The notes beneath the pieces were generated by a model, which was not told the DNA's origin, made no database searches, and worked only from the letters and a program-made list of their open reading frames with translations. A program made the translations under genes and the position numbers. A stretch of 64,000 nucleotides of DNA, from assembly GCF_003385895.1 (NCBI RefSeq), contig NZ_QRDQ01000011.1, positions 124,001 through 188,000 of the forward strand, given 5' to 3'. This document shows positions 1 to 8,652 of the stretch, piece after piece (the first letter of the stretch is position 1; every line of letters begins with the position of its first letter). This DNA is from Flavobacterium cutihirudinis. GTDB taxonomy: Bacteria; Bacteroidota; Bacteroidia; Flavobacteriales; Flavobacteriaceae.

Positions 1-141
1 AACATTATTGTCGTTTTGAACAAATGAAACCGTTTTGATATTATATGGAGGATCTATTTCGTTTTGTACTTGGGCTTTCGCCGAAGTAAAAAGAAGAAAC
101 AGAAAAAGACTTTGAAATAAAAATTTTGGCATTTGATACAT
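1..141 (-). CDS. Probable type IX secretion plug protein (DUF5103), N-terminus only
   Basis: Only the first ~47 codons lie in the window; the gene runs off the left edge. Reading the minus strand gives a hydrophobic signal peptide ending near SAKAQ, then the mature start IDPPYNIKTVSFVQND. This resembles the N-terminus of DUF5103 proteins, which include the flavobacterial plug that closes the SprA translocon of the type IX secretion system. There are two in-frame ATGs, at 141 and 132, and the choice between them is open. The exported nature is seen in the sequence; the family call is recalled from the mature N-terminus and could be wrong. Confidence 0.5.
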   Translation of the reverse strand, partial: MYQMPKFLFQSLFLFLLFTSAKAQVQNEIDPPYNIKTVSFVQNDNNV

Positions 142-206
142 TGTAAGATTTGTAAATATAGCAATTTTATAGAACGAAAAATAAGCTCATCTATTGGATT
201 TAAGGA

Positions 207-3113
207 TTAAACGCCTAAAATATATTCCAGATTGCCTTGAATTTCATCATTGATATAACTTTCTTCTAAAAGCGAATCCGATAACAATTTTTTATTTTCC
301 TGTAGTTTGATGATTTTTTCCTCAACTGTATTTTTCGAAATAAAACGAATCACGTTTACTTTATTCATTTGTCCAATTCGGTGCGCTCGTCCAACGCCTT
401 GTTTTTCTGCAAAAGGATTCCACCAAGGATCTAAGAATAAAACATAAGAAGCTTTGGTAATATTTAAACCAACGCCGCCCGCTTTCAATGAAATGAAAAA
501 CAACAACGGATTTTCTTTCTCCTGAAAACGCTTTACTTCTTGTTCTCTTTTACTGGCCGGGGTTTCTCCGGTAATTTCGCAAAACTCGATTTTATTTTCT
601 TTACACCAATCGGTATAGAAATTTAAATTGGTAACAAACGAACTGAAAATAATGACTTTCTGTTTTCCTTTCACTAAACTTTCCAGATAATTGGTAACCG
701 CAATGTATTTTCCCGAATCAATTTCTGAATCTGCATCGACCATTTTTGGGTGATTACTCAATTGTCGCAACTTCATCAAAGTATTGATAATACTGATTTT
801 ATCCGGACTAGATCCATCGGTTTTGAGTAAGAAATTACGAGCTTTAGATTTTTCTTTCTCGTATAGTTTTTCCTGTTCAGGATCCATGTCACAGTAGTAG
901 ATTTGCTCTGTCAATTCAGGTAAATCTTTTAAAACCTGTTCTTTGGTTCGTCTTAAAATATAAGGCTGAATAAGGTTTTTTAATTCATTTAAAACCTCTT
1001 CATTTTGTTTTTTCTCAATCGGATTTTTGAAATTCTCCACAAAGAAATTATAGCTTCCCAAAATATCAGGATTTATAAACTGCATTTGTGACCATAAATC
1101 GTCAAGCGAATTTTCGATTGGCGTACCACTAAGTGCGATTTTATGTCCCGTGCTAATTTTATTGATGGCTTTAAAAATCTTGGAGTTTTTGTTTTTGATG
1201 TATTGACTTTCGTCCAAAATCAAATAACGGAAATCGTATTTTTCTAAAATGGAAATATCACGATGAACGATACTGTAACTCGTAAAAATCAAATCGGTCG
1301 AATCTAATCTTACTGCTAATTGTTTTCTGTCATTACCTACATATTGCATTCTTGAAAAATGTGGCGTGAATTTTCCAGCTTCGTTAAACCAGTTGAAAAC
1401 CAGTGAAGAAGGTAAGACGATTAAGGCTTTAAGCGGTTCTCTTTCTACTGTCGTTTCGTTTGCAAACAAATCAAAATTGGTAGTTTTGGTTGTGAAACCT
1501 AATTGCTCTTGTACCGCAAGTAAAACGGCTAAAGTCTGCAAGGTTTTTCCAAGTCCCATATCATCGGCAAGACAAGCACCAAGATTCGAATTGAAATGTC
1601 CTAAAAGCCATTTTACACCATCAATCTGATACGGTCTTAAAGTTGCTTTTAGTAATTCTGATGCTGTAAATTCGGCTTTATGAATTTGATCCAGATCATT
1701 ATCAATTTCTGAAATTCCGTCTAAAGCGGTGAAATTGCTTTTGCGCAAAAGCAACGCTCCGTTTTCTGTTTTAGCCAATTTTGCCAAAGAACCATATTTG
1801 CTAAACCATTCGAGCGGAATCAAAAAGTAATTTCCGTCAGGCAACATAAAAAGCCTTTCCTTGCTTTTTATATTGGGGATGATGTCGGTGAAATTAATTT
1901 TATAATTTCCAATTGTAATAACTATTTTAATATCAAACCAATCTGCTTTCGTTTCTTTTGCAATTGAAATCGTATTGCTTTCTGTGATGATTTCTTTACT
2001 TTCAAGTTTTAGGTTTTGAATGGAAAAACCTAAATTTTCCAGTTTTTCTTTATTGTCAATAATCAATTGAATATTGATATAAGGATCTGAATTTTCAGCA
2101 TCATTGTTTAATCCAAATAATTCATTTTTGATTTTTTCGAAACTAATTTCGATTAATCGATCTGTATATAATTTTTCAGCAGCGCTTCTTTTAAATTGAA
2201 TGATTTTCGGTTCGTTAACGACACTAAAATCAACATAAGAATGTGTTTTTTTAGCTTTACTGGCATCAAAAACATATCCATTATAATCAAAATTTAGATT
2301 GAGATAATAGCAGTTTTTAAAGAAATCAAAAACAGGCTGAATTGTACAGGAAACTATTTGATCACGAAGCTCCATTTCGAAACCAGTGGCTTCAATATCA
2401 ATTTTTTTAGCTATTTCGGGAATAAAATTTTTAAAATAATCATCGACTAACTTTGAAGGAATTTCAATGGATTCCTTTTTTAAAAATGGAGTCAGTTTTT
2501 TAGCATTAAGTTCTTTTAATCGACCTAATTTTTTGTCGATTATCAACCAGCCCGGTTCATCCAGAAGAATGTCGACATTCTTATTCATTGGTTGAAAAGC
2601 AATATTGTTTTCTTTTAAAGAAAGGGTATAAGTAATTCCTTCAGCATGTTTGTCAAACTGAATTTGAGGTTCAAAATCAAGCGGATCGATACTCACTCTT
2701 GAACGATAAAAATCCTTTTCAGGTCCCAAATTGATCGACAAGGGAAATTGTTCCTTTGCAATTAAATCGTAAAAAGGAGTTAGATTAATTTTTAAATGTT
2801 GGCGAATGGCGAATTCAATTTTAGAATCTTTCTGTAGATCGGCAATTGTTTTGGCTGATTTAATTTTTGCACCGAATTTTTTGAATATAAATTCAGGTTT
2901 TAAAGCATCGCAAATGGTGAGTATTTTTTTTGAATTGACGTCTAAATTTTCAAAATCTATTCCGAAACTTTCAAGAACGTTTTTTGTTGCTTTTTTGTCC
3001 AGATATTTGATTTCGCTTGTATTTTCAACAATATATGCGGTTGGGATATAGGCATTCAGATTTTTTTCAAAACTGATGTCAAAACAGAACTGAAATGATT
3101 TTGTAGGCTGCAA
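207..3113 (-). CDS. SNF2-family DEAD/DEAH-box helicase
   Basis: A 968-residue SNF2-type ATPase. The Walker A motif DDMGLGKT lies near residue 513, the Walker B variant LDESQ near 633, SGTPIENS follows, and the C-terminal helicase lobe has the arginine-finger region GRAHRIGQ. The ~480 residues before the ATPase are not recognisable by eye beyond general similarity to bacterial SNF2 proteins. Such proteins translocate on double-stranded DNA and are often linked to transcription recycling or repair; the substrate here is unknown. A strong minus-strand terminator (3163-3200) separates it from the upstream methyltransferase, so it probably has its own promoter. Length is normal for the bacterial family. 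Confidence 0.9.
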   Translation of the reverse strand: MQPTKSFQFCFDISFEKNLNAYIPTAYIVENTSEIKYLDKKATKNVLESFGIDFENLDVNSKKILTICDALKPEFIFKKFGAKIKSAKTIADLQKDSKIEFAIRQHLKINLTPFYDLIAKEQFPLSINLGPEKDFYRSRVSIDPLDFEPQIQFDKHAEGITYTLSLKENNIAFQPMNKNVDILLDEPGWLIIDKKLGRLKELNAKKLTPFLKKESIEIPSKLVDDYFKNFIPEIAKKIDIEATGFEMELRDQIVSCTIQPVFDFFKNCYYLNLNFDYNGYVFDASKAKKTHSYVDFSVVNEPKIIQFKRSAAEKLYTDRLIEISFEKIKNELFGLNNDAENSDPYINIQLIIDNKEKLENLGFSIQNLKLESKEIITESNTISIAKETKADWFDIKIVITIGNYKINFTDIIPNIKSKERLFMLPDGNYFLIPLEWFSKYGSLAKLAKTENGALLLRKSNFTALDGISEIDNDLDQIHKAEFTASELLKATLRPYQIDGVKWLLGHFNSNLGACLADDMGLGKTLQTLAVLLAVQEQLGFTTKTTNFDLFANETTVEREPLKALIVLPSSLVFNWFNEAGKFTPHFSRMQYVGNDRKQLAVRLDSTDLIFTSYSIVHRDISILEKYDFRYLILDESQYIKNKNSKIFKAINKISTGHKIALSGTPIENSLDDLWSQMQFINPDILGSYNFFVENFKNPIEKKQNEEVLNELKNLIQPYILRRTKEQVLKDLPELTEQIYYCDMDPEQEKLYEKEKSKARNFLLKTDGSSPDKISIINTLMKLRQLSNHPKMVDADSEIDSGKYIAVTNYLESLVKGKQKVIIFSSFVTNLNFYTDWCKENKIEFCEITGETPASKREQEVKRFQEKENPLLFFISLKAGGVGLNITKASYVLFLDPWWNPFAEKQGVGRAHRIGQMNKVNVIRFISKNTVEEKIIKLQENKKLLSDSLLEESYINDEIQGNLEYILGV

Positions 3114-3162
3114 AATTTAAGAATTTGGTTAGGCTTGTAATTTGAAATTGGGCTAAAAAAAT

Positions 3163-3200
3163 AAAGAGTTTTCAAAATATTAATAATTTGAAAACTCTTT
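3163..3200 (-). terminator. Rho-independent terminator of the methyltransferase gene
   Basis: A perfect 14-bp stem (3163-3176 with 3187-3200) closes a 10-nt loop. On the minus strand it is followed by a run of seven Ts. It lies just past the stop of the methyltransferase gene. Confidence 0.8.
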
Positions 3201-3236
3201 AAATGAACTTATATCACTTATATGGTGAGAAAAAAA

Positions 3237-4010
3237 TTAGTTTTCAGGTTTAAAGCAAAGCGGAATAATTTCTCCTTTTGCTAAACAATATTTTTCAACT
3301 AATTCTGGTGCAATTTTATTGGTATAATCTTCTTCGATTACAATAAAGCCGATGCTTCTTAATTTATCGAAATAATCGCGTCCGTAGATACGAACGTGGT
3401 CGTATTGTCCGAAAATTTTAGCACGTTCTTTTTGATCTGTAATAGAATCATCTGCAAAAGTAACTTCACGATTTAAATCTTGCGGAATTTGAAGAATTGC
3501 CATTCCGCCCGGTTTTAAAACTCTGAATAATTCCTGCATAGCTTTTGTATCATCCGGAATATGCTCTAAAACGTGATTGCATAAAAGTACGTCGTATTCG
3601 TTGTCTTTGAAAGGAAGATTACAAATATCTGCTTTTACATCAGCCAAAGGCGAAAATAAATCGGTTGTTGTGTAATCTAAATTTTTCTGCTTGCGGAAAA
3701 GTTTGTAAAAAGCTTGTTCCGGCGCAAAGTGTAAAACCTTTTTTGGAGCTGTAAAAAAATCAGTTTGATCGTTTAAATACAACCAAAGTAAACGGTGTCT
3801 TTCTAAAGAAAGTGTACTTGGAGAAAGCACATTATTACGTTGTTTTCCGTATCCGTAAGGCAAGAATGATTTAAAACTTCTTCCGTCGATAGGATCAGTA
3901 AATTTATCTCCTCTTAAAGAGAAAGCTAAAATTGGACGCGCCACATAACTCAAACGAATTAATAATGGGCGCGGGATTGTATTAAGTACTAATTTAAATA
4001 GTTTTTTCAC
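3237..4010 (-). CDS. Class I SAM-dependent methyltransferase
   Basis: A 257-residue protein with a Methyltransf_11-like core: an acidic strand VKADICNLPF, then YDVLLCNHVLEHIPDD and LFRVLKPGG, which are motifs II to IV of class I methyltransferases. Motif I is unusual: VLHFAPEQ stands where a glycine-rich loop is expected, a form found in one subfamily of uncharacterised methyltransferases. The basic N-terminal ~30 residues could associate with the membrane. The substrate cannot be told from sequence. It is followed by a terminator and preceded by repeat-like DNA, so it is probably transcribed alone. Confidence 0.85.
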   Translation of the reverse strand: MKKLFKLVLNTIPRPLLIRLSYVARPILAFSLRGDKFTDPIDGRSFKSFLPYGYGKQRNNVLSPSTLSLERHRLLWLYLNDQTDFFTAPKKVLHFAPEQAFYKLFRKQKNLDYTTTDLFSPLADVKADICNLPFKDNEYDVLLCNHVLEHIPDDTKAMQELFRVLKPGGMAILQIPQDLNREVTFADDSITDQKERAKIFGQYDHVRIYGRDYFDKLRSIGFIVIEEDYTNKIAPELVEKYCLAKGEIIPLCFKPEN

Positions 4011-4019
4011 AGTTAAATA

Positions 4020-4080
4020 ATTTGAACACGAATTTCACAAATTTACACGGATTAACGTTATGCTGAAATTTCACGAACTT
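4020..4080. repeat. Dispersed CACGAATTTCAC-type repeat, left of the GxxExxY gene
   Basis: The stretch contains CACGAATTTCACAAATTTACACGG and, further on, GAAATTTCACGAACTT in altered form. These are variants of the CACGAATTTCACGAATTATCAC sequence found as a perfect inverted repeat at 5402-5488 and again at 4498-4536. Together they bracket the GxxExxY gene. Confidence 0.5.
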
Positions 4081-4090
4081 TTGATTTGGG

Positions 4091-4465
4091 TTAAAGTATT
4101 ATTCTTTTGTATTTAAGGCTGTCTTCTCCAAAGTTGACTAATAAACCAAGTTTATTTTTTGAGGCAGCTAAATAATTTAATGTCTGCTTAATTTCACTTG
4201 TTGTTAGTATTGCAATTGCTTTGAGTTCTAAGATGATTTCATCGAAAACAACAAAATCTGCAAAATAGTAACTCGGTAAAACAATTTCTTTGTAAACGAT
4301 ATTATATCTTAATTCTCGATTATAAGGAATTTCGTTTCGTTGAAATTCATATTCTAATGCATCGCCATAAACTTTTTCACTATGTCCTTTTCCTAATATT
4401 TTATGGACTTCCATACAAATCCCAATAATTTTATAGGATTCTTCTCTTAAATACAATTCACTCAT
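4091..4465 (-). CDS. GxxExxY protein
   Basis: A 124-residue protein of the GxxExxY family. The signature GKGHSEKVYGDALEYE is at residues ~25-40, followed by YFADFVVFDEIILELKA, a PD-(D/E)xK-like core with the D...ExK spacing. The family is widespread in Bacteroidota and is predicted to be nuclease-like, but its role is not established. The gene is flanked on both sides by related short repeats (4020-4080 and 4498-4536), a context that suggests it moves or spreads as a repeat-bordered cassette. That is inference. The start is the only sensible ATG. It lies between map and the methyltransferase gene on the same strand. Confidence 0.85.
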   Translation of the reverse strand: MSELYLREESYKIIGICMEVHKILGKGHSEKVYGDALEYEFQRNEIPYNRELRYNIVYKEIVLPSYYFADFVVFDEIILELKAIAILTTSEIKQTLNYLAASKNKLGLLVNFGEDSLKYKRIIL

Positions 4466-4497
4466 TATTTTTATTTCGTTTTAGTGTAATTTATGCC

Positions 4498-4536
4498 ATA
4501 ACACTAATCCGTGATAATTCGTGAAATTAGTGTTAT
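4498..4536. repeat. Hairpin repeat between the GxxExxY gene and map
   Basis: An 11-bp perfect stem (ATAACACTAAT at 4498-4508, complement at 4526-4536) encloses a loop with the dispersed repeat core CGTGATAATTCGTGAA. The right arm overlaps the map stop codon (4533-4535). It could act as a weak 3' structure for map and belongs to the same repeat family as 5402-5488. Confidence 0.65.
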
Positions 4537-5351
4537 AAAATTAGTGGTACTTGTCTGAATTCATCTTCTTCATTGCTTTCGATTCCTAGAGCTTTGTAGA
4601 TGTATTGGAAAGTTGATAATAATTCTGGTTTTCCATCAATTAAAGCCACATCGTGTTCGAAATGCGCACTAGGTTTTCCGTCAGCAGTTAAAATTGTCCA
4701 GCCGTCTTTTAGTTGTTTGATGTTTCTTGTTCCCATGTTAATCATCGGTTCAATAGCTACAACCATTCCTTCAACGAAAAGTTTTCCGCGTCCGCGTTTT
4801 CCGTAGTTTGGCATTTCTGGTTCTTCGTGCATTTTTTGTCCAACACCGTGTCCAACTAATTCACGAACAACTCCGTAACCGTGAGCTTCAGTATATTTTT
4901 GAATCGCATTTCCAACATCTTCCACGCGATTTCCAGCTTTAAATTCTCTGATTCCAACGTACAATGATTCTTTAGTAACTCTCAAAAGTTTTTTCACTTC
5001 CGGAGCAACTTCGCCAATTTCAAAACTGTAAGCGTGATCACCGTGATATCCATTTTTGAAAGCACCGCAATCTACCGAAATAACATCACCACTTTTTAAA
5101 GGCGTATTATTCGGAATTCCGTGTACAACCTGAGCATTTGGACTCATACAAAGTGAATTCGGGAAATCATACAATCCTAAAAAGCTTGGAACTGCGCCAT
5201 GATCACGGATGAATTCCTCGGCTAATTTGTCAAGATATAATGTTGTAACTCCTTCTTTAATTTCAGAAGCAATCATTCCTAATGTTTTAGATACGATCAA
5301 AGCACTTTCGCGCATTAACTCGATTTCCTCTCTAGTTTTTTGGATAATCAT
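4533..5351 (-). CDS. map: Type I methionine aminopeptidase
   Basis: A 272-residue enzyme that removes the initiator methionine from nascent proteins. The metal ligands are visible: the two aspartates in ISVDCGAF and GYHGDHAY, the histidine in ELVGHGVGQKMHEEP, and glutamates in VAIEPMIN and near HFEHDVAL. The substrate-binding histidine is in VVHGIP. The start is placed at the ATG giving MIIQKTREEIELM. An upstream in-frame ATG at 5375 is rejected because the -7 box TACTTTTG (5373-5380, minus strand) would then lie inside the coding region. It is slightly longer than the E. coli enzyme and is an essential housekeeping gene. Confidence 0.97.
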   Translation of the reverse strand: MIIQKTREEIELMRESALIVSKTLGMIASEIKEGVTTLYLDKLAEEFIRDHGAVPSFLGLYDFPNSLCMSPNAQVVHGIPNNTPLKSGDVISVDCGAFKNGYHGDHAYSFEIGEVAPEVKKLLRVTKESLYVGIREFKAGNRVEDVGNAIQKYTEAHGYGVVRELVGHGVGQKMHEEPEMPNYGKRGRGKLFVEGMVVAIEPMINMGTRNIKQLKDGWTILTADGKPSAHFEHDVALIDGKPELLSTFQYIYKALGIESNEEDEFRQVPLIL

Positions 5352-5372
5352 ATTTTTCAGATTTTCAGTCCG

Positions 5373-5380
5373 CAAAAGTA
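5373..5380 (-). promoter_or_regulatory. Bacteroidota -7 box for map
   Basis: The minus strand reads TACTTTTG, a perfect match to TAnnTTTG, 21 nt before the chosen map ATG. No clear TTG -33 element is seen at the usual distance. Its position rules out the longer map start. Confidence 0.6.
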
Positions 5381-5401
5381 CAATTTTATATTATTTTTTT
5401 A

Positions 5402-5488
5402 GCCACGAATTTCACGAATTATCACTAATTGAATTCTGTGAATAATTCCATTAAATTGTAATTCGTGATAATTCGTGAAATTCGTGGC
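5402..5488. repeat. 24-bp perfect inverted repeat
   Basis: Arm 5402-5425 (GCCACGAATTTCACGAATTATCAC is split here as GCCACGAATTTC + ACGAATTATCAC) is exactly complementary to 5465-5488, with a 39-nt spacer. The same core recurs at 4020-4080 and 4498-4536. It lies between the divergently transcribed map and DUF445 genes. It lacks a T-run, so it is better read as a dispersed repeat element than a terminator. Confidence 0.8.
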
Positions 5489-5549
5489 AAACTTTTTTAA
5501 TTTAATATCTCAGAAAAAAGCCATAAATTAGTAGTAAAATGTCATTATC

Positions 5550-6803
5550 ATGGAAATTTCTACAGATCAGGATATAGCTAAATTGAAAGCTTTGAAGAAA
5601 ATGAAAGCGAGTGCTTTATCACTTTTGGGTTTTGCGGTGCTTCTTTTTATAATTGCGATTTATTTTAAAATTCCGATGCTGCAGGCTTTCAGTGAAGCAG
5701 CAATGGTGGGTGGAATTGCTGATTGGTTTGCGGTTGTAGCTTTGTTTCGTCATCCGCTTGGAATTCCAATTTGGCACACTGCTATTATTCCGACCAAGAA
5801 AAATGAGATTGGAGAAAATTTGGGGAATTTTGTTTCCGAGGAATTTCTAGATAAGGAAAAATTAGAGATTAAATTAGATGAGTTGAACTTTGCCACAAAA
5901 GCTTCAGATTGGCTTTCAGAAGAAGAAAACGCCAATAAAATTGCAAATGTTGTTTCAGTAAATATTATTCCCGGAATTTTAAAAGCAATTAAAGATGAAG
6001 ATATAAAGCGATTTATTCAGGTTCAGTTTAAGGAAAAACTCGAAGGAATAAATTTTGGAGATTGGGTTGCGTTGGCTTTAGAACCTTTGCAGAAAGGGAA
6101 TATGAAAGATCAATTATTGACGAATCTTTTGGAAGTTATGAGTTCAGAATTGACAAATAATAAAGATTTGATTCGGAAAAAGGTTAAAGCTTCAACGCCA
6201 CTTTTGAGTTTTGGCTTGGCCGATAAAAGTATTACTGAAGGTGTTTTTAATGGTTTGCAAGACTTTCTTAATGAAGCCAAAAATCCAGGCAGTGCCGTAA
6301 GAGTTAAAATAGATGAGTATGTTTATGATTTTCTGGAAAAAATAAAAAACTCCGAAGAAATGCGAGTTAAAATCAATAACATGATTTTAAGTTTTGTGGG
6401 AAGAAAAGAAGTTCAGGATTATATCAATGGAATTTGGGATGAAATAAAACTTTCTATTACAAACGATTTAGAAAAAGGAGATGATTCATCAATTAAAAAC
6501 AGTATCTCGAGTTTAATTCAAACTTTCGGAAACGGAATTAAAGAAGACTCTGTTATGATTGACAAAATCAATAATTTCATTAAAAATGATATGCTTTCGG
6601 TTCTTTTAAACAATAAAAAAGTAATTGGAGATTTGATTTCTTCAACCGTAAAAAGTTGGGATGGGAAAGAGGTTTCTGAAAAATTAGAATTAGAAATAGG
6701 TAAGGATCTTCAATACATCAGAATCAACGGAACTTTGGTTGGTGGAATTATTGGCCTTGTGATTTATGGAGTTGAACAGCTATATCATTACTTTATAATT
6801 TAA
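5550..6803 (+). CDS. DUF445 membrane protein (YjiN-like)
   Basis: A 417-residue DUF445 protein. A transmembrane helix at residues ~20-40 is followed by the family signature EAAMVGGIADWFAVVALFRH and the short PxGIPIWHTAIIP segment. A long helical periplasmic or cytoplasmic domain follows, and a second hydrophobic helix (LVGGIIGLVIYGVEQL) closes the C-terminus. The function of the family is unknown; E. coli YjiN is a member. It is transcribed divergently from map and ends at a bidirectional terminator shared with gpmI, so it is probably monocistronic. Confidence 0.88.
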   Translation: MEISTDQDIAKLKALKKMKASALSLLGFAVLLFIIAIYFKIPMLQAFSEAAMVGGIADWFAVVALFRHPLGIPIWHTAIIPTKKNEIGENLGNFVSEEFLDKEKLEIKLDELNFATKASDWLSEEENANKIANVVSVNIIPGILKAIKDEDIKRFIQVQFKEKLEGINFGDWVALALEPLQKGNMKDQLLTNLLEVMSSELTNNKDLIRKKVKASTPLLSFGLADKSITEGVFNGLQDFLNEAKNPGSAVRVKIDEYVYDFLEKIKNSEEMRVKINNMILSFVGRKEVQDYINGIWDEIKLSITNDLEKGDDSSIKNSISSLIQTFGNGIKEDSVMIDKINNFIKNDMLSVLLNNKKVIGDLISSTVKSWDGKEVSEKLELEIGKDLQYIRINGTLVGGIIGLVIYGVEQLYHYFII

Positions 6804-6825
6804 GATTCCTTAGAATTGCACACAG

Positions 6826-6936
6826 TTTTGTCATTTCGACTGAAAGGAGAAATCACACTAGAAATTACGCAAAGTATATCCGCCAATCTTTGTCGAGCTA
6901 CTTTTGTGATTTCTCCTTTCAGTCGAAATGACAAAA
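6826..6936. repeat. Dispersed 32-bp perfect inverted repeat
   Basis: Arm 6826-6857 (TTTTGTCATTTCGACTGAAA + GGAGAAATCACA) is perfectly complementary to 6905-6936, with a 47-nt spacer. The sequence TGTCATTTCGACNGAAGGAGAAATC is familiar as a multi-copy intergenic element in flavobacterial genomes; this is recalled, not searched. It sits between two convergent genes, directly before their shared terminator. It has no transposase or coding content. Confidence 0.8.
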
Positions 6937-6940
6937 AACA

Positions 6941-6974
6941 AAAAAGAGGCTAATTTTTAAATTAGCCTCTTTTT
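6941..6974. terminator. Bidirectional terminator between DUF445 gene and gpmI
   Basis: A 14-bp stem (AAAAAGAGGCTAAT, 6941-6954, with its complement at 6961-6974) with a 6-nt loop and A/T tails on both sides. It can serve both convergent genes. Confidence 0.88.
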
Positions 6975-6994
6975 ATGTGTAAGAAAATGGTTTT

Positions 6995-8512
6995 CTATAA
7001 TAACGAATGACAAGTCATTGCATTTGGCTGCTGCACACCCATCAATTCTAAAATCGTTGGAGCGATATCACCTAAAACACCATTTTGAATATTTTTCAAT
7101 TCTTTGTCCACTAAAATAATCGGCACTGGGTTTGTTGTGTGTGCTGTATTTGGGCTTCCGTCAGGATTGATCATTGTTTCGCAGTTTCCGTGATCTGCAA
7201 TTACAATTGTTGTGTAATCATTGGCAAGAGCAGCATCAATTACTTTTTTCGCGCAGGCATCAACCGCTTCACAAGCTTTAATCGCTGCTTCCATAATTCC
7301 GGTGTGACCAACCATGTCTCCGTTTGCGAAATTTAAACAAACGAAATCAACTTCGCCTTTATTCAATTCTGGAACAAGGGCGTCCGCAAGTTCGTAAGCG
7401 CTCATTTCTGGCTGCAAATCATACGTTGCTACTTTTGGAGAATTTCTTAGAATTCTTGACTCACCTTCAAAAGGAGTTTCTCTACCACCAGAGAAGAAAA
7501 ATGTCACGTGCGGATATTTCTCAGTTTCAGCAATTCTGATTTGTTTTTTGCCTGCTTTTTCTAAAACCTCACCAAGAGTTTCGGTAATATTATCTTTATT
7601 GTAAACCACTTTTACGTTTTGGTACGTTTCGTCGTAGTTTGTCAATGTTACATAATATAAGTTTAGTTTGTGCATATTTTGCTCATGGAAATCCTGTTGC
7701 GAAAGCGCCTCAGTAAGTTCACGGCCTCTGTCTGTTCTAAAGTTAAAGAAGATAACAACATCGCCTTCAACAATAGTTGCAAGCGGTTTCGCATTTTCAT
7801 CAACAATAACAACAGGCTCGATAAATTCGTCTGTAACGTCTTTTTCATAACTAGCAAGAACACTTGCAACAGCATTTGTTGATGGTGTTCCAACTCCGTT
7901 TACAACTAAATCGTAAGCCAGTTTTACACGTTCCCAACGTTTGTCACGATCCATTGCATAATAACGACCAACAATAGAAGCTATTTTTACGGGAGTATCT
8001 TTAATGTAATCCTCTAAATCGTGAATGTATTTTGCTCCTGATTTTGGGTCAACGTCACGTCCGTCTGTAAAAGCATGAACATAAACCTGATCTAAACCAT
8101 ATTCTTGAGAAGCATCGATTAATCCACGCAAGTGTGAAGTATGAGAATGCACACCTCCATCAGAAACTAATCCTAAAAAGTGTACTTTTTTATTGTTTTC
8201 TTTTGCGTAAGTAAAGGCGTCAATTAAAACTTGTTCTTTGGCTAAGGTTTTATGCGCTACAGCTAAATTAATTTTTGCCAAATCCTGATATACAATTCTT
8301 CCGGCACCAAGATTCATGTGACCAACTTCGCTATTTCCCATTTGTCCTTCAGGCAAACCAACGTTTAATCCGTCAGTTCTCAATTGTGCGCTTGGGTAAT
8401 TTTTGTAAAGACTGTTTATAAAAGGAACATTTGCATTGTCTATTGCAGATACTTTAGGGTCAGGAGATTTTCCCCAACCGTCTAAAATCATAAGGATAAC
8501 TTTTTTGTTCAT
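6995..8512 (-). CDS. gpmI: 2,3-bisphosphoglycerate-independent phosphoglycerate mutase
   Basis: A 505-residue cofactor-independent phosphoglycerate mutase that interconverts 3- and 2-phosphoglycerate in glycolysis using two Mn ions. The N-terminal metal site LILDGWG(K), the phospho-serine loop EGQMGNSEVGHMNLGAGR, HAFTDGRD, and the C-terminal metal ligands VCLNFANGDMVGHTG and IADHGNCE are all present. The start is set at the ATG giving MNKKVILMILDGWG; the upstream extension (to 8566) is excluded because a full promoter (8529-8557) lies inside it. Length matches the family. Confidence 0.97.
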   Translation of the reverse strand: MNKKVILMILDGWGKSPDPKVSAIDNANVPFINSLYKNYPSAQLRTDGLNVGLPEGQMGNSEVGHMNLGAGRIVYQDLAKINLAVAHKTLAKEQVLIDAFTYAKENNKKVHFLGLVSDGGVHSHTSHLRGLIDASQEYGLDQVYVHAFTDGRDVDPKSGAKYIHDLEDYIKDTPVKIASIVGRYYAMDRDKRWERVKLAYDLVVNGVGTPSTNAVASVLASYEKDVTDEFIEPVVIVDENAKPLATIVEGDVVIFFNFRTDRGRELTEALSQQDFHEQNMHKLNLYYVTLTNYDETYQNVKVVYNKDNITETLGEVLEKAGKKQIRIAETEKYPHVTFFFSGGRETPFEGESRILRNSPKVATYDLQPEMSAYELADALVPELNKGEVDFVCLNFANGDMVGHTGIMEAAIKACEAVDACAKKVIDAALANDYTTIVIADHGNCETMINPDGSPNTAHTTNPVPIILVDKELKNIQNGVLGDIAPTILELMGVQQPNAMTCHSLL

Positions 8513-8528
8513 TACTTTTTGTTTTCTA

Positions 8529-8557
8529 CAAAGATAAGTCATTTCTAAAATAGGCAA
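8529..8557 (-). promoter_or_regulatory. gpmI promoter (TTG-N18-TATCTTTG)
   Basis: On the minus strand a TTG (8555-8557) is followed after 18 nt by TATCTTTG (8529-8536). This matches the Bacteroidota primary-sigma consensus TTG/TAnnTTTG. It lies 16 nt before the gpmI ATG and fixes that start. Confidence 0.72.
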
Positions 8558-8652
8558 GAAAAGCAATGTTACATTTATGTTTAATAAAATGAAGCGTATT
8601 AAAAAATAATAATTTAATTATAGAAGTCTTTATTTTTTAAAATTAATTCACG

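Noticed and set aside
5402..5488. Considered as a terminator for map or the DUF445 gene
   Set aside because: It lies at the 5' side of both divergent genes and has no T-run.
6826..6936. Considered as an insertion sequence
   Set aside because: Only 111 bp with no coding capacity or visible target duplication; at most a MITE-like unit.
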